Position numbers and translations under genes: made by a program
Shown here: one piece after another, positions 12,237 through 21,253 of the stretch
Layout of the letters: every line of letters begins with the position of its first letter
Position numbering within the stretch: position 1 is the stretch's first letter
The notes under the pieces: generated by a model
What the model saw: the letters and a program-made list of their open reading frames with translations, nothing else
What the model was told of the DNA's origin: nothing
Database searches by the model: none
DNA from: a virus
Reading direction: 5' to 3' (one strand)
Length of the DNA stretch: 35,428 nt
IMG/VR virus record: IMGVR_UViG_3300011114_000437
Span: 1 to 35,428 of that record

Positions 12237-14750
12237 ATGTCTCAATTAACTAAAATACAATTAGAATCAGAAAATCAAAGTAGTTTTCCGAATAATACTT
12301 CAAACTTTATTACGCCACAAGCACTAAGAGAGTTTAATACAGATATGATTCAATCTACTGTTAACCAAACGATATATACAGCTGATAGTGCTAGTTTTTC
12401 TCAAAGGATTACTCAGAACCAAGGAGTGCAGGGAATACAAGGTGTGCAAGGGTTACAAGGAATACAAGGAGTTAGTGGCTCACAAGGTATACAAGGTGTT
12501 CAAGGTTCTGATGCAACAGTACAAGGTATACAAGGTTCAACAGGTATACAAGGGGTACAAGGGTTATTAGGAACGCAAGGGGTACAAGGAACACAAAGTA
12601 CACAAGGTCAAACTGGTCCACAAGGATATACCGGTAATACGGGTAATGTTGGTTCAACCGGAGCACAAGGTATACAGGGTATTCAAGGTGTACAAGGATT
12701 AGATGGTCAATTTGCGGGACAAGGGGTACAAGGTATTCAAGGTAATACTGGAACACAGGGAGCACAAGGTATACAAGGTATAACCGGTGCTCAAGGGGTA
12801 TCTAACATATCAGTACAAGATGAAGGAAGTATATTAGGAAACGCAACATCATTTAATTTTAATGGAGCGGGTGTATCTGCATCAGTAAGTGCTGGAACGG
12901 CATCAATAACAATAGCAGGTGGTGGAGGTAGTACATTCCCTTATACGGGTAGTGCATTAATCACAGGAAGTTTAGGTGTGACAGGAAGTATTAGTTCAAC
13001 ATTGAATAGTACATTTAACGGAGTAACAATTGGTATAGGAAGTGGCAGTGTTACTAGTAACATAGGAATAGGTAGTGCATCATTACAATCTAATACAGGT
13101 GTAAATAGTATTGGTATTGGAAATGCTTCATTACAATTTAATAAATCAAGTAATAACACAGCAGTAGGTAACTATACTTTAGCATATCAACAATTTACTG
13201 GAGCAGGAGCAAACACTGCAATTGGATTGAGTGCATTTAGTTTGTTAGGTAGCGGTTCAGCAGCACTCGCAGCACAATTATCACAAAATACAGCAGTTGG
13301 TAATAGCGCCGGCTTTGGTTTAATAGTAGGTGCTAGAAATACTTTTATAGGTAATACAGCCGGTTCTAATGCAGATAATGTTGAAAGAATGACTGGAGTA
13401 GGTAGAGGTACATTAAATGTAATAGGTAGTAACTCTATTAATAATGGAAGTGGTTCAAAATATAATACAGCAATAGGTCATAACGCATTATTCCAATTAC
13501 AATCAGGTTCTAATAATACAATTATACATGGTGGTAGTGCAGCGGGTGAAGGATTTATAACTGGTAGTAATAATAATGTAGTAGGAATGGATAGTGGATT
13601 ACCTTCTTCAATGGAAGGAAATACTATTATCGGTAGAGGTATAACAGGATTAAGTTCACCATTATCAAACAATGTTATCTTAGCAGATGGTAAGGGTAAT
13701 ATTGCATTACAAAAGAATGGTACAACGGGCTCAGTAATAATAGGAACAGGATTAGAAGTAACAAATAATGTAACTGCATCAGCATTCACTGCTATAGCTG
13801 GTAATAATAAAGCATTCTCATATTTAGCAGCATCAAGTGGTGGTGTTAATAATACATTCAATACAGCATTAGGTAAAGATTATTTAGATATTTATCAGTA
13901 TCAAGGACAAGCATACGCATTTAATATGCATTTGACGAGTGACCAATTAAATACCTACTCTGGTTCTCAATTCGCATTCCAATTACAAACGAATGGTAGT
14001 GGTGTATCAATACCTGGTGGTGGAGCAACATACTTCTCAATGGTATCTGCATCTTATAGTTCATCGGTAGGACCTGGTACTGAAATACCTGGCTTGAATG
14101 TATTAGGAGCTGCATTGTTCTTAGATATGAAAGCACCTGCTACATTTGAACAAAAGGTATATATGAATAAACCTTTGTATGTATCATCATCAGCGGGAAG
14201 TAGTGGAGCTACGTTAACACTTAATCAACAATTAGGTAGTACAGTTTTATTAGCAACAGGTAGTGTTATAATTACAGGCTCATTAAGTGTAAACGGAAAT
14301 ACTATTACATCATTAGCAGCTGGAGCATTTAATTCAACACAAACTCAATCGGGTAGTGCAGCGGTATCTCAATCAATGACATTTAATAATAGTGATATTA
14401 ATAATCAAGGTATATCAGTACAAAGTAGTTCTCAATTGACAATAACAAATGGTGGAACTTATAATATACAATTCTCAGCAGAATTATTAACATCAACCGG
14501 ACAAGATGATGTATATATTTGGTTAAAGAAAAACGGAACTAATGTAAGTAATAGTGCAACAAAAGTAGTATTAGCTAATAACGATGCAATAGTAGCAGCA
14601 TGGAATTGGGTTGTAACTGCTGGTCCTAGTGAGTATTTTGAAATAGTTTGGCAAAGTAGAGATGGACATGCAACTTTATCAGCATCAAATAGTACTGGTA
14701 ACATTCCATCAATTCCATCAGTAATAGCAACAGTAACACAAGTTAACTAA
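12237..14750 (+). CDS. Collagen-like tail fibre / adhesin with YadA-head-like and C1q-like parts
   Basis: 837 residues. Residues 1-60: virion-attachment-like N-terminus (FITPQALREFNTDMIQSTVN). Residues ~61-187: Gly-x-Gln/Gly collagen-like triplets. Residues ~230-490: beta-helix-like repeats with NTAVGN, NTAIGLS, NTFIGNTAG, TAIGHNALF, resembling trimeric autotransporter (YadA-type) heads. Residues ~690-837: a jelly-roll-like end (GTYNIQFSAELLTSTGQDDV, VYIWLKKNGTNVSNSATKV) like C1q/TNF-type tips of bacterial collagen-like proteins. The whole suggests a trimeric fibre for host adsorption. Seventeen nt after the small Cys protein. Confidence 0.75.
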   Translation: MSQLTKIQLESENQSSFPNNTSNFITPQALREFNTDMIQSTVNQTIYTADSASFSQRITQNQGVQGIQGVQGLQGIQGVSGSQGIQGVQGSDATVQGIQGSTGIQGVQGLLGTQGVQGTQSTQGQTGPQGYTGNTGNVGSTGAQGIQGIQGVQGLDGQFAGQGVQGIQGNTGTQGAQGIQGITGAQGVSNISVQDEGSILGNATSFNFNGAGVSASVSAGTASITIAGGGGSTFPYTGSALITGSLGVTGSISSTLNSTFNGVTIGIGSGSVTSNIGIGSASLQSNTGVNSIGIGNASLQFNKSSNNTAVGNYTLAYQQFTGAGANTAIGLSAFSLLGSGSAALAAQLSQNTAVGNSAGFGLIVGARNTFIGNTAGSNADNVERMTGVGRGTLNVIGSNSINNGSGSKYNTAIGHNALFQLQSGSNNTIIHGGSAAGEGFITGSNNNVVGMDSGLPSSMEGNTIIGRGITGLSSPLSNNVILADGKGNIALQKNGTTGSVIIGTGLEVTNNVTASAFTAIAGNNKAFSYLAASSGGVNNTFNTALGKDYLDIYQYQGQAYAFNMHLTSDQLNTYSGSQFAFQLQTNGSGVSIPGGGATYFSMVSASYSSSVGPGTEIPGLNVLGAALFLDMKAPATFEQKVYMNKPLYVSSSAGSSGATLTLNQQLGSTVLLATGSVIITGSLSVNGNTITSLAAGAFNSTQTQSGSAAVSQSMTFNNSDINNQGISVQSSSQLTITNGGTYNIQFSAELLTSTGQDDVYIWLKKNGTNVSNSATKVVLANNDAIVAAWNWVVTAGPSEYFEIVWQSRDGHATLSASNSTGNIPSIPSVIATVTQVN
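12418..12798 (+). repeat. Collagen-type triplet repeat (Gly-Ile/Val-Gln-Gly)
   Basis: Near-continuous 9-nt period (G-x-Q-G-x-Q triplets; recurring words such as GGTATACAAGG and GGTGTACAAGG). In-frame expansion or contraction by recombination is likely. Not a CRISPR: there are no unique spacers and the array is coding. Confidence 0.8.
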
Positions 14751-14751
14751 T

Positions 14752-14928
14752 ATGAACGAAGATACAATACTATACGAAGTTATGTTAGAGTTGTGTGAGG
14801 AAGAAAACGAGGATTTGAGGCACGAAATGAATAGTCTCTACGGATACATTCAGTATTTGCATGATATAAACAAGGATTTAGTGAATGAATATAACCAATT
14901 CATTAAATTAAAAAATAGATTAAATTAA
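14752..14928 (+). CDS. Small acidic coiled-coil protein between the two fibres
   Basis: 58 residues starting 1 nt after the fibre stop: MNEDTILYEVMLELCEEENE and on, all helix, with heptad-like Leu/Tyr spacing. No family recognised. Its placement between two collagen-like fibres suggests a fibre-assembly helper, but that is only context. Ends 7 nt before the next fibre. Confidence 0.45.
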   Translation: MNEDTILYEVMLELCEEENEDLRHEMNSLYGYIQYLHDINKDLVNEYNQFIKLKNRLN

Positions 14929-14935
14929 ATAAATT

Positions 14936-16645
14936 ATGGCTCAATATAACGCACAACAACTAACATCAGCATCTAATGCAACTTATGTAACTAATATATC
15001 AGGTGCTATTGATGCGCTAAGTGTAAGAACTCTAAATACGGATTGGGTTAGTTCATCAGCATTATTAAATCAAGCAAATACATTCACAGGTAATCAAACA
15101 ATTACTGGTAGTTTAAATATATCAGCAAATATTGTAATACCAAATACAGCAGCAGGTGCAGGTGAAACTAAAGTTGTTGTATTAGATAGTGCAGGACAAA
15201 TTAAATGGAGAACTGATTTATCTTTAACAGGTAGTCAAGGTATACAAGGAACACAAGGTGGAATAGGTGTGCAGGGTATTACTGGTAGTATTGGAGTTCA
15301 AGGAGTTAGTGGGTCATTAGGTTCACAAGGAGCAAGTGGACAATCAATTCAAGGTTCTCAAGGTAGTGTAGGTGCACAAGGTACATCTACACAAGGTGTT
15401 CAAGGTACTAATGGTATACAAGGTAGTAATGGTGGACAAGGAACACAAGGAAATACAGGTCCTTCTGGTTCACAAGGTATGGCATCAACGATACAAGGAC
15501 CACAAGGTATAACGGGTACGCAAGGTCCAACTTCACAAGGAGCACAAGGTGCAACGGGAGCAGGAACACAAGGTTCACAAGGAACTATTGGTTCACAAGG
15601 AATTACAGGCACAGGTTCTCAAGGAGCAGCAGGTGGACAAGGTATTCAAGGAACAACGGGAACAGTAGGACAAGCAACACAAGGAACGCAGGGTGCAACG
15701 GGTACCGGTACGCAAGGTGCTATTGGTTCACAAGGTGCAATCGGTAGTCAAGGTGCAACTGGTACAGGAACACAGGGAGCAACGGGTAGTCAAGGTACAA
15801 CGGGTAGTGGTACGCAAGGCATACAAGGATTTATAGGAATACAAGGACCACAAGGAACAGCAGGTGCACAAGGTACAACCGGCGGGCAAGGTGCACAAGG
15901 AACAACAGGGACAGGAACACAAGGAGCTACGGGTTCACAGGGAGCAACGGGTACTGGAACACAAGGTTCTACCGGTAGTCAAGGTGCAGCCGGTGGACAA
16001 GGTATTCAAGGTATTACTGGAACTGGCACGCAAGGAGCAACGGGTAGTCAAGGTACAACTGGTACAGGAACACAGGGAGCAACAGGAGCACAAGGAACAA
16101 CAGGCACAGGTTCGCAAGGTGCAACAGGAGCACAAGGTGGTGCTGGTACACAAGGTACACAAGGTACAACGGGAGCAGCAGCACAATTAGTAATCAATAG
16201 TAATACTGATAATAATGTTTTAACTGCAACGGGCACTTCTACATTACAAGGTGAAGCGAATATGACATTCAATGGTTCTACCTTAGCAGTAGCGGGAGCA
16301 ATAACTGCAACGGGTAACATTACAGCATATTATTCTGATGGTAGATTAAAAGAAATTATTTCTAAAATTGATTCACCATTGGAAAAGTTAAAAGCGATAA
16401 GTGGTTACTATTACACTCAGAATAAATTAGCAGAAGATTTTGGTTATAACGATTATAGTAGACAAGTAGGTGTGATAGCACAAGAGGTAAAAGAAATTCT
16501 ACCTGAAGTAATTGATAGAGCACCTTTTGATAATGATGGATATGGTGGAAGTAAAAGTGGTGAAAACTATTTAGCAGTACACTACGAAAAGATTATTCCA
16601 TTGTTGATTGAAGCAATAAAAGAATTGGATTCTAAAATTAAATAG
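14936..16645 (+). CDS. Collagen-like tail fibre with C-terminal S74 self-cleaving chaperone
   Basis: 569 residues. Residues ~1-95: attachment domain. Residues ~98-415: long collagen-like region (GTQG, GSQG, GATG units). Residues ~416-465: a beta segment ([20 protein letters not shown]). Residues 467-569: Peptidase_S74 intramolecular chaperone, with S467-D-G-R-L-K472 as the Ser-Lys catalytic pair and the family-typical [15 protein letters not shown] and the C-terminal coiled coil [17 protein letters not shown]. In characterised phages this domain trimerises the fibre and cuts itself off. Both catalytic residues are present, so autoprocessing is expected. Confidence 0.85.
   Translation: MAQYNAQQLTSASNATYVTNISGAIDALSVRTLNTDWVSSSALLNQANTFTGNQTITGSLNISANIVIPNTAAGAGETKVVVLDSAGQIKWRTDLSLTGSQGIQGTQGGIGVQGITGSIGVQGVSGSLGSQGASGQSIQGSQGSVGAQGTSTQGVQGTNGIQGSNGGQGTQGNTGPSGSQGMASTIQGPQGITGTQGPTSQGAQGATGAGTQGSQGTIGSQGITGTGSQGAAGGQGIQGTTGTVGQATQGTQGATGTGTQGAIGSQGAIGSQGATGTGTQGATGSQGTTGSGTQGIQGFIGIQGPQGTAGAQGTTGGQGAQGTTGTGTQGATGSQGATGTGTQGSTGSQGAAGGQGIQGITGTGTQGATGSQGTTGTGTQGATGAQGTTGTGSQGATGAQGGAGTQGTQGTTGAAAQLVINSNTDNNVLTATGTSTLQGEANMTFNGSTLAVAGAITATGNITAYYSDGRLKEIISKIDSPLEKLKAISGYYYTQNKLAEDFGYNDYSRQVGVIAQEVKEILPEVIDRAPFDNDGYGGSKSGENYLAVHYEKIIPLLIEAIKELDSKIK
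15228..16176 (+). repeat. Long collagen-type triplet repeat in the S74 fibre
   Basis: About 950 nt of Gly-x-y coding repeat with 9-nt periodicity and longer higher-order units (for example [12 protein letters not shown] recurs several times). It gives long spurious ORFs in other frames on both strands. A likely site of length variation. Confidence 0.8.
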
Positions 16646-16649
16646 TATT

Positions 16650-17324
16650 ATGGCATTACCTAGCACTGGAACAATTTCAATGGATGATATAAGGGTTGAG
16701 TTAGGAGTTCCTAGTCAATCACCTTTTGGATTAAACGAAGCGAGATTGGGAACATATGTAAGTATAAATCAATTCTCACCCTCTAAACCACCCTCAAGCG
16801 GACAAGTTAGTTTAAGTAGTTGGTATTCATATTGTCAAAATTGTGGATATAATAGTGGCAGTTTTTATTATAGTAATACAAGTGCAGCATTAGCATGTGC
16901 AGGAAGTCCAAACACAACTTTATATTGGAGTGGTAGTTTGGCATTAGCAACTATTTTATATACGGATAGTTTAGGAACTGCGGAAGCATCACAAGGATAT
17001 TGGAGTAATGGAACTGATGCATATTATCAAAGTTGTCCTGATGGATGTTATCCAGGTGTGACCTCAATTACTGCATGCTCTAGTCCAAGTTATGGTTTGT
17101 ATTTAGCAGATGAGTATTATTGTGATGGAGTGACTTGCACATTTAGTATGTCAGATGTATTAGTAGCATTCGCATTACCATTTACACCAAATTATAGTAA
17201 GTTTTATGAATTGCAAGCAGGTGGGTTTTATTATATTTTAAGCACGGAGGTCTTTACAGGACCAGGAGCAATATGTAATGCATCACCAAATTATACCAAT
17301 TGTAATAGTTGGTGTAGTGTATAA
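16650..17324 (+). CDS. Cys-rich virion surface / receptor-binding candidate
   Basis: 224 residues. N-terminal ~65 residues (MALPSTGTISMDDIRVELGV, YVSINQFSPSKPPSSGQVSL, SSWYSY) match a short domain found at the start of many marine phage structural proteins. The rest is Cys-, Tyr-, Ser- and Gly-rich (CPDGCYPG, CDGVTC, CNASPNYTNC), giving at least ten Cys, and looks like an extracellular beta-rich domain. It follows the S74 fibre by 4 nt. Receptor binding is inferred from context. Confidence 0.5.
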   Translation: MALPSTGTISMDDIRVELGVPSQSPFGLNEARLGTYVSINQFSPSKPPSSGQVSLSSWYSYCQNCGYNSGSFYYSNTSAALACAGSPNTTLYWSGSLALATILYTDSLGTAEASQGYWSNGTDAYYQSCPDGCYPGVTSITACSSPSYGLYLADEYYCDGVTCTFSMSDVLVAFALPFTPNYSKFYELQAGGFYYILSTEVFTGPGAICNASPNYTNCNSWCSV

Positions 17325-17334
17325 AAAATAAATT

Positions 17335-17550
17335 ATGGAAAGAATAATTAGAATATCGTATGTAAAGCCAGCTACGAATGAAAATGAAATTGGTTTAGAA
17401 AAACACAGAGATTACTATACTAATACAGATACATTAGAGGAAGCAATTGCAGCAGTTAGAATAGAAGCACAAAAAACATTTTTCAAATTAAATGTTACTG
17501 AAATTCTTAGTATAGAAGAAGTTATATCTAGCGGTATAAACATATCTTAA
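17335..17550 (+). CDS. Small hypothetical protein
   Basis: 71 residues, alpha/beta-like: IIRISYVKPATNENEIGLEK, then helix TLEEAIAAVRIEAQKTFFKL and a final strand. No family recognised. Last gene before the next late motif. Confidence 0.45.
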   Translation: MERIIRISYVKPATNENEIGLEKHRDYYTNTDTLEEAIAAVRIEAQKTFFKLNVTEILSIEEVISSGINIS

Positions 17551-17567
17551 TACTTTTTTATTTGGAT

Positions 17568-17578
17568 GTGTTAAAAAG
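17568..17578 (+). promoter_or_regulatory. Late motif core GTGTTAAAAAG (copy 2)
   Basis: The core is preceded by AATACTTTTTTATTTGGAT (17549-17567), which parallels the upstream context of the copy at 11917. Here the core ends only 2 nt before ATG 17581 (a second ATG follows at 17584), so if it is a promoter the transcript would start inside the gene's first codons, or the true start is further in. Confidence 0.45.
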
Positions 17579-17580
17579 GT

Positions 17581-19242
17581 ATGATGGCAAATCTTACAAA
17601 ACACGTTATAGCAAATGGTGGTAAAATATATCCACTAATAATCCCAGCAGTAGAAACAAACGGAACAGGTCTAATGAATCCATCTATCTTTAATGATAAT
17701 GGAAAACTTATATGCAATTTAAGGCATGTAAATTATACTTTAGTTCATTGTGAAGGAAAACAGGTCTTTGGAAATAGACATGGACCCCTAGCTTATCTTA
17801 ATCCCGAAAACGATTTAACTCTCCGCACAACCAACTTTATGTTAGAGTTGAGTAAAGACATGTCCATAAAGAGATATACGAAAATTGATACCTTAAAATG
17901 GGATGTAGCACCATTGTGGGAGTTTGTAGGATTAGAGGATGGTAGATTAGTTAGGTGGGATGATACATTATGGATATCAGGCGTTAGAAGGGATACGACA
18001 ACTAATGGTGAAGGTAGAATGGAACTATCCGAATTAGATAAAGATTATAAAGAAATAAATAGATATAGAATAGAAGCACCAATTAACAAAGAAAGTTATT
18101 GTGAAAAGAATTGGATGGTAGTAGATGATTTACCAATGCATTATGTTAAATGGGCTAATCCAACTGAATTAGTTAAAGTAGATATCAATACATTACAAAG
18201 TGAGCAAGTTCTATTAAAAGAAGGATGGGGAACTTTACAAAATATGAGAGGTTCGTCACAAGTCATTCGTTATGGTGATAAAAGGATTTGTATTATACAT
18301 GAAACTGATTTGTGGAAAAATAAATTGGAACAAAGAAATGCTAAGTATACTCATAGATTTATAGTATGGGATTTAGATTGGAACATAGAACATATATCAG
18401 AAGCATTTAGTTTTATGGATGGAGAGATAGAGTTTTGTTGTGGAATGGCATTTGATAAGGATGATTTACTTATCTCATTTGCATTTCAGGATAACGCGGC
18501 ATTTATATTAAAGATACCACAATCACAAATCAATGCAATTATAGGAATATACGATGATTTTTCATTTGGAAAAGTTGATGGTCAATTAAGAGATGTAATA
18601 GAAAGAGAGATATTCAGAGATAAAGTTTATGAGAAATATGCAAAAGTTAAAGAAGGTGATGTAGTTGTTGATATTGGAGCTAACGTTGGTGCATTTACAT
18701 ATTCAATATTAAATAAGAAACCATCAAAAGTTTATTGTATAGAACCATCTAACTGCTTAATAAGTACATTAAAGAGTAATACTAAAAATGAATGTGTTTA
18801 CATAAATAAAGCAATAGAGGAAAAGAATGGAACTGCGGTATGTAATGAAGAAGTGCATGTATATCATCATTCAGGCTTAGAATATGAAACGATATCATTT
18901 ACTAATTTTATAAAAGAATTTGATATAAAGAAAATAGATTTTATGAAAGTAGATTGTGAGGGTGGCGAGTATCATATTTTTACAAAAGAAAACTTAAAAT
19001 GGATTAAAGCCAATGTATCTAATATAGCAGGTGAATTACATTTGTGGGGTACACATGATAGTTTAGATAATTTTATTACATTCAGAGATAATATACTAGC
19101 TAATGTAAATGAATACCATATACTAAATGCACATACATTAGAAGATGTTAAAAGTGATATATGGGATAATGAATGGTGTAAAAACTATTCATGGGGTAAT
19201 ACAGAACTAGCACAATTATTATTTTATATAAAAAACGATTAA
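17581..19242 (+). CDS. Fusion: GH130/GH43-like beta-propeller plus FkbM-type SAM methyltransferase
   Basis: 553 residues. Residues ~1-325 resemble the five-bladed beta-propeller of glycoside phosphorylases/hydrolases: MNPSIFNDNGKLICNLRH, FGNRHGPLAYLN, FVGLEDGRLVRWDDTLWISG, YCEKNWMVVDDLPMHYVKWA, MRGSSQVIRYGDKRICIIHE. Residues ~345-553 are an FkbM-like methyltransferase: SAM motif I VVVDIGANVGAFTYS (from residue 361), IEPSNCLISTLKSNT, and IDFMKVDCEGGEYHIF (near 455). The fusion suggests binding or trimming of a sugar and its methylation. The substrate could be host surface glycan or virion glycan (inference). Overlaps the next gene by one base. Confidence 0.6.
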   Translation: MMANLTKHVIANGGKIYPLIIPAVETNGTGLMNPSIFNDNGKLICNLRHVNYTLVHCEGKQVFGNRHGPLAYLNPENDLTLRTTNFMLELSKDMSIKRYTKIDTLKWDVAPLWEFVGLEDGRLVRWDDTLWISGVRRDTTTNGEGRMELSELDKDYKEINRYRIEAPINKESYCEKNWMVVDDLPMHYVKWANPTELVKVDINTLQSEQVLLKEGWGTLQNMRGSSQVIRYGDKRICIIHETDLWKNKLEQRNAKYTHRFIVWDLDWNIEHISEAFSFMDGEIEFCCGMAFDKDDLLISFAFQDNAAFILKIPQSQINAIIGIYDDFSFGKVDGQLRDVIEREIFRDKVYEKYAKVKEGDVVVDIGANVGAFTYSILNKKPSKVYCIEPSNCLISTLKSNTKNECVYINKAIEEKNGTAVCNEEVHVYHHSGLEYETISFTNFIKEFDIKKIDFMKVDCEGGEYHIFTKENLKWIKANVSNIAGELHLWGTHDSLDNFITFRDNILANVNEYHILNAHTLEDVKSDIWDNEWCKNYSWGNTELAQLLFYIKND

Positions 19243-20459
19243 TGATAAACACATTATTAAAAGCATACATTAACGATACTACAAATCCAAATATCTGTTT
19301 TGAATTAGGATATGAATATGAGAAGTTAGGTCAAACAGCATCAGCAGCAGGTTTCTATTTAAGAGCAACTGAGTTCGGTAATAATACGGAATTGAATTAT
19401 GAAGCAATGTTAAGAATGGCTTTATGTTTTGAAAAGCAAGGTAATAGATGGTTTATGATTAAAGGATTAATACTAAGAGCAATTAGTTTACTACCTAATA
19501 GACCGGAAGGACATAATTTATTAGCAAGAACATACGAAAGATGCAAAGAATGGCAAGAAGGATATACGGCAGCAGTAATAGGAAAGAATATAGCATGGGA
19601 TGAAAAGGATTCCCTAACTGATTTAGAATATCCTGGCGATTGGGTATTTGATTTTGAAAAGGGTGTATGTGCATGGTGGATAGGATTATTTGATGAGAGT
19701 GTAGCAATATTCAGAGAGTTAAATAAAAGAACTGATTTATGGCCTAATTATAAAACAGCAGTAGAAAATAATTTAGCTTCTTATGGTAACAATTGGAAAC
19801 AACCATCCATATATACCAATATACAATTTCCTAAACTAAGATATAAATTTGATGGTTCACATTTAATAAAGAAAAACTATTCACAATCATATCAGGACCT
19901 ATTTGTTCTTATGGCATTAGATGGTAAAGAGTTTGGTAGTTGGATTGAGATTGGTTGTGCACACCCTACTTACGGAAATAATACAAAATTATTAGAGGAA
20001 TTAGGTTGGGATGGTGTTAGCATTGATATTGATACAAATGTTGTCAGTAATTGGGTTGATAATAGAACAACGATACCCTATCAAATGGATGCAACTAAAG
20101 TAGATTGGGAAAAGATGCCTATATGGGGATTGGATAATATTACAGATTACTTACAAATAGATGTAGACCCACCTAATATTAGCTATGAGGTCTTATTAAA
20201 GATACCATTTTGGAAACATAAGTTCAGAGTAATTACATTTGAGCATGATTATTATATGGATGATAGTGTAAGAGAAAAGAGCAGAAAATATTTACGTTCA
20301 TTCGGTTATGAGTTAGTAGTAAACGATATAGCAGTAGATGAATACAGCTCGTATGAGGATTGGTGGGTACATCCTGAATTGGTTAATCCGAAAATAATCA
20401 ATCTTTTAAGGAGTAATTCAGAAATAAATCCTGCAAAGGGATATATTTTTGGTGAATAG
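19242..20459 (+). CDS. TPR-domain protein with FkbM-like methyltransferase domain
   Basis: 405 residues. Residues ~1-180 are helical repeats of TPR type (NICFELGYEYEKLGQTASAA, RAISLLPNRPEGHNLLARTY). Residues ~215-380 are a methyltransferase-like domain: YSQSYQDLFVLMALDGKEFG, SWIEIGCAHPTYGNNTKLLE (near residue 234), LGWDGVSIDID, DYLQIDVDPP, RVITFEHDYY. The E-I-G-x-A/C-x-P ... NT-x-x-LE ... GW-x-G-x-SID run is a Methyltransf_21/FkbM hallmark. Its start overlaps the previous stop (TAATG), so the two proteins are probably co-produced and act together on glycans; whether on virion or host is unknown. Confidence 0.6.
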   Translation: MINTLLKAYINDTTNPNICFELGYEYEKLGQTASAAGFYLRATEFGNNTELNYEAMLRMALCFEKQGNRWFMIKGLILRAISLLPNRPEGHNLLARTYERCKEWQEGYTAAVIGKNIAWDEKDSLTDLEYPGDWVFDFEKGVCAWWIGLFDESVAIFRELNKRTDLWPNYKTAVENNLASYGNNWKQPSIYTNIQFPKLRYKFDGSHLIKKNYSQSYQDLFVLMALDGKEFGSWIEIGCAHPTYGNNTKLLEELGWDGVSIDIDTNVVSNWVDNRTTIPYQMDATKVDWEKMPIWGLDNITDYLQIDVDPPNISYEVLLKIPFWKHKFRVITFEHDYYMDDSVREKSRKYLRSFGYELVVNDIAVDEYSSYEDWWVHPELVNPKIINLLRSNSEINPAKGYIFGE

Positions 20460-20489
20460 CAGAAAAAAGTAATTACATATGATTTTAAT

Positions 20490-20507
20490 GGTGTTAAAAA
20501 GATAAAC
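20490..20507 (+). promoter_or_regulatory. Late-gene motif GGTGTTAAAAAGATAAAC (copy 3)
   Basis: Identical to 11917-11934 and with the same 9-nt gap to the start codon (ATG 20517). GTGTT and the following AACAC (20505-20509) can also pair as a small hairpin. It heads the scaffold/capsid operon. Confidence 0.6.
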
Positions 20508-20516
20508 ACATTACAT

Positions 20517-21230
20517 ATGAACTCAAAAAACGTATTAAGTAAAATAGCAAAGATGTTGAATTTAACAGAAGAAGTTACTTTTACAGAAGCACAAACAAAA
20601 GACGGAACTATATTAGAATCTCCAACATTTGATGTAGGTGAAACAGTAGATGTAGTTTCAGAAGACGGAACTAAAACTCCAGCACCAGACGGTGAGCATG
20701 AGATTAGTTTGAAAGATACTGAAGGAAACGAAGTCCTAATTAAAGTAATTACTAAAGATGGTAAAATTACTGAAAGAGAAAACGTTGAATTAACATCTGA
20801 TGCAGAAGTAGAAATTGAAGTAGAAAAAGAAGCTGAAATGGCTGATGTTACTACTGAGATAGCTAAAGGATTACCAAACACAACTGATGAAAGTAAGGAA
20901 AACCAAATTCCTGAGCCTGATACTAAAGACCCTATTATATCATTAAATTATAGAATGGGTGAATTAGAATCTAAATTGAAATCAATGTTGGAAAAGTTTG
21001 AATCAGCATTTCCTCAAGATGGACCGCCTGAAGTTAGTTCATTAGAACCAATTGCAACAACTATGAGTGCAGTTGAACCGGATGAAGAAGAAGAGGAAGA
21101 AGAATTTACTAAATTGGACGGAGCTCCAATTGAATCAGTTCTTAAATTCGCAGAACAAAGCAAAAACAATTTTGGTAAAAAAGCAGTAGGATATCAAGCC
21201 TCAGTTTTATCAAAAATGAATAATATTTAA
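20517..21230 (+). CDS. Capsid scaffolding-like protein
   Basis: 237 residues, very acidic. Residues ~20-95 contain a beta-type segment (TKDGTILESPTFDVGETVDV, VSEDGTKTPAPDGEHEI, DGKITERENV) that I associate with head proteins encoded just before the capsid in Bacteroidota phages. Then a coiled coil (LNYRMGELESKLKSMLEKFE), an Asp/Glu run (PDEEEEEEEF), and a basic C-terminus (FAEQSKNNFGKKAVGYQASV). An acidic coiled coil with a basic tail immediately before the major capsid gene is the classic scaffold layout. The gap to the capsid gene is 23 nt. Confidence 0.6.
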   Translation: MNSKNVLSKIAKMLNLTEEVTFTEAQTKDGTILESPTFDVGETVDVVSEDGTKTPAPDGEHEISLKDTEGNEVLIKVITKDGKITERENVELTSDAEVEIEVEKEAEMADVTTEIAKGLPNTTDESKENQIPEPDTKDPIISLNYRMGELESKLKSMLEKFESAFPQDGPPEVSSLEPIATTMSAVEPDEEEEEEEFTKLDGAPIESVLKFAEQSKNNFGKKAVGYQASVLSKMNNI

Positions 21231-21253
21231 TTAATTAAAAAACTCATTAAAAA

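Noticed and set aside
12418-12798. Regular short repeats that might look like a CRISPR array
   Set aside because: The period is 9 nt, there are no unique spacers, and the stretch encodes continuous Gly-x-y collagen triplets. The same applies to 15228-16176.
15400-16320. Long ORFs on both strands inside the second fibre
   Set aside because: They are low-complexity Cys/Pro/Leu or Lys/Val shadows of the collagen repeat, without starts or context of their own.
17561-17592. TTTG at 17561 as a host-type promoter
   Set aside because: The bases 20 nt downstream (TGGCAAAT) do not resemble TAnnTTTG and lie inside the gene.
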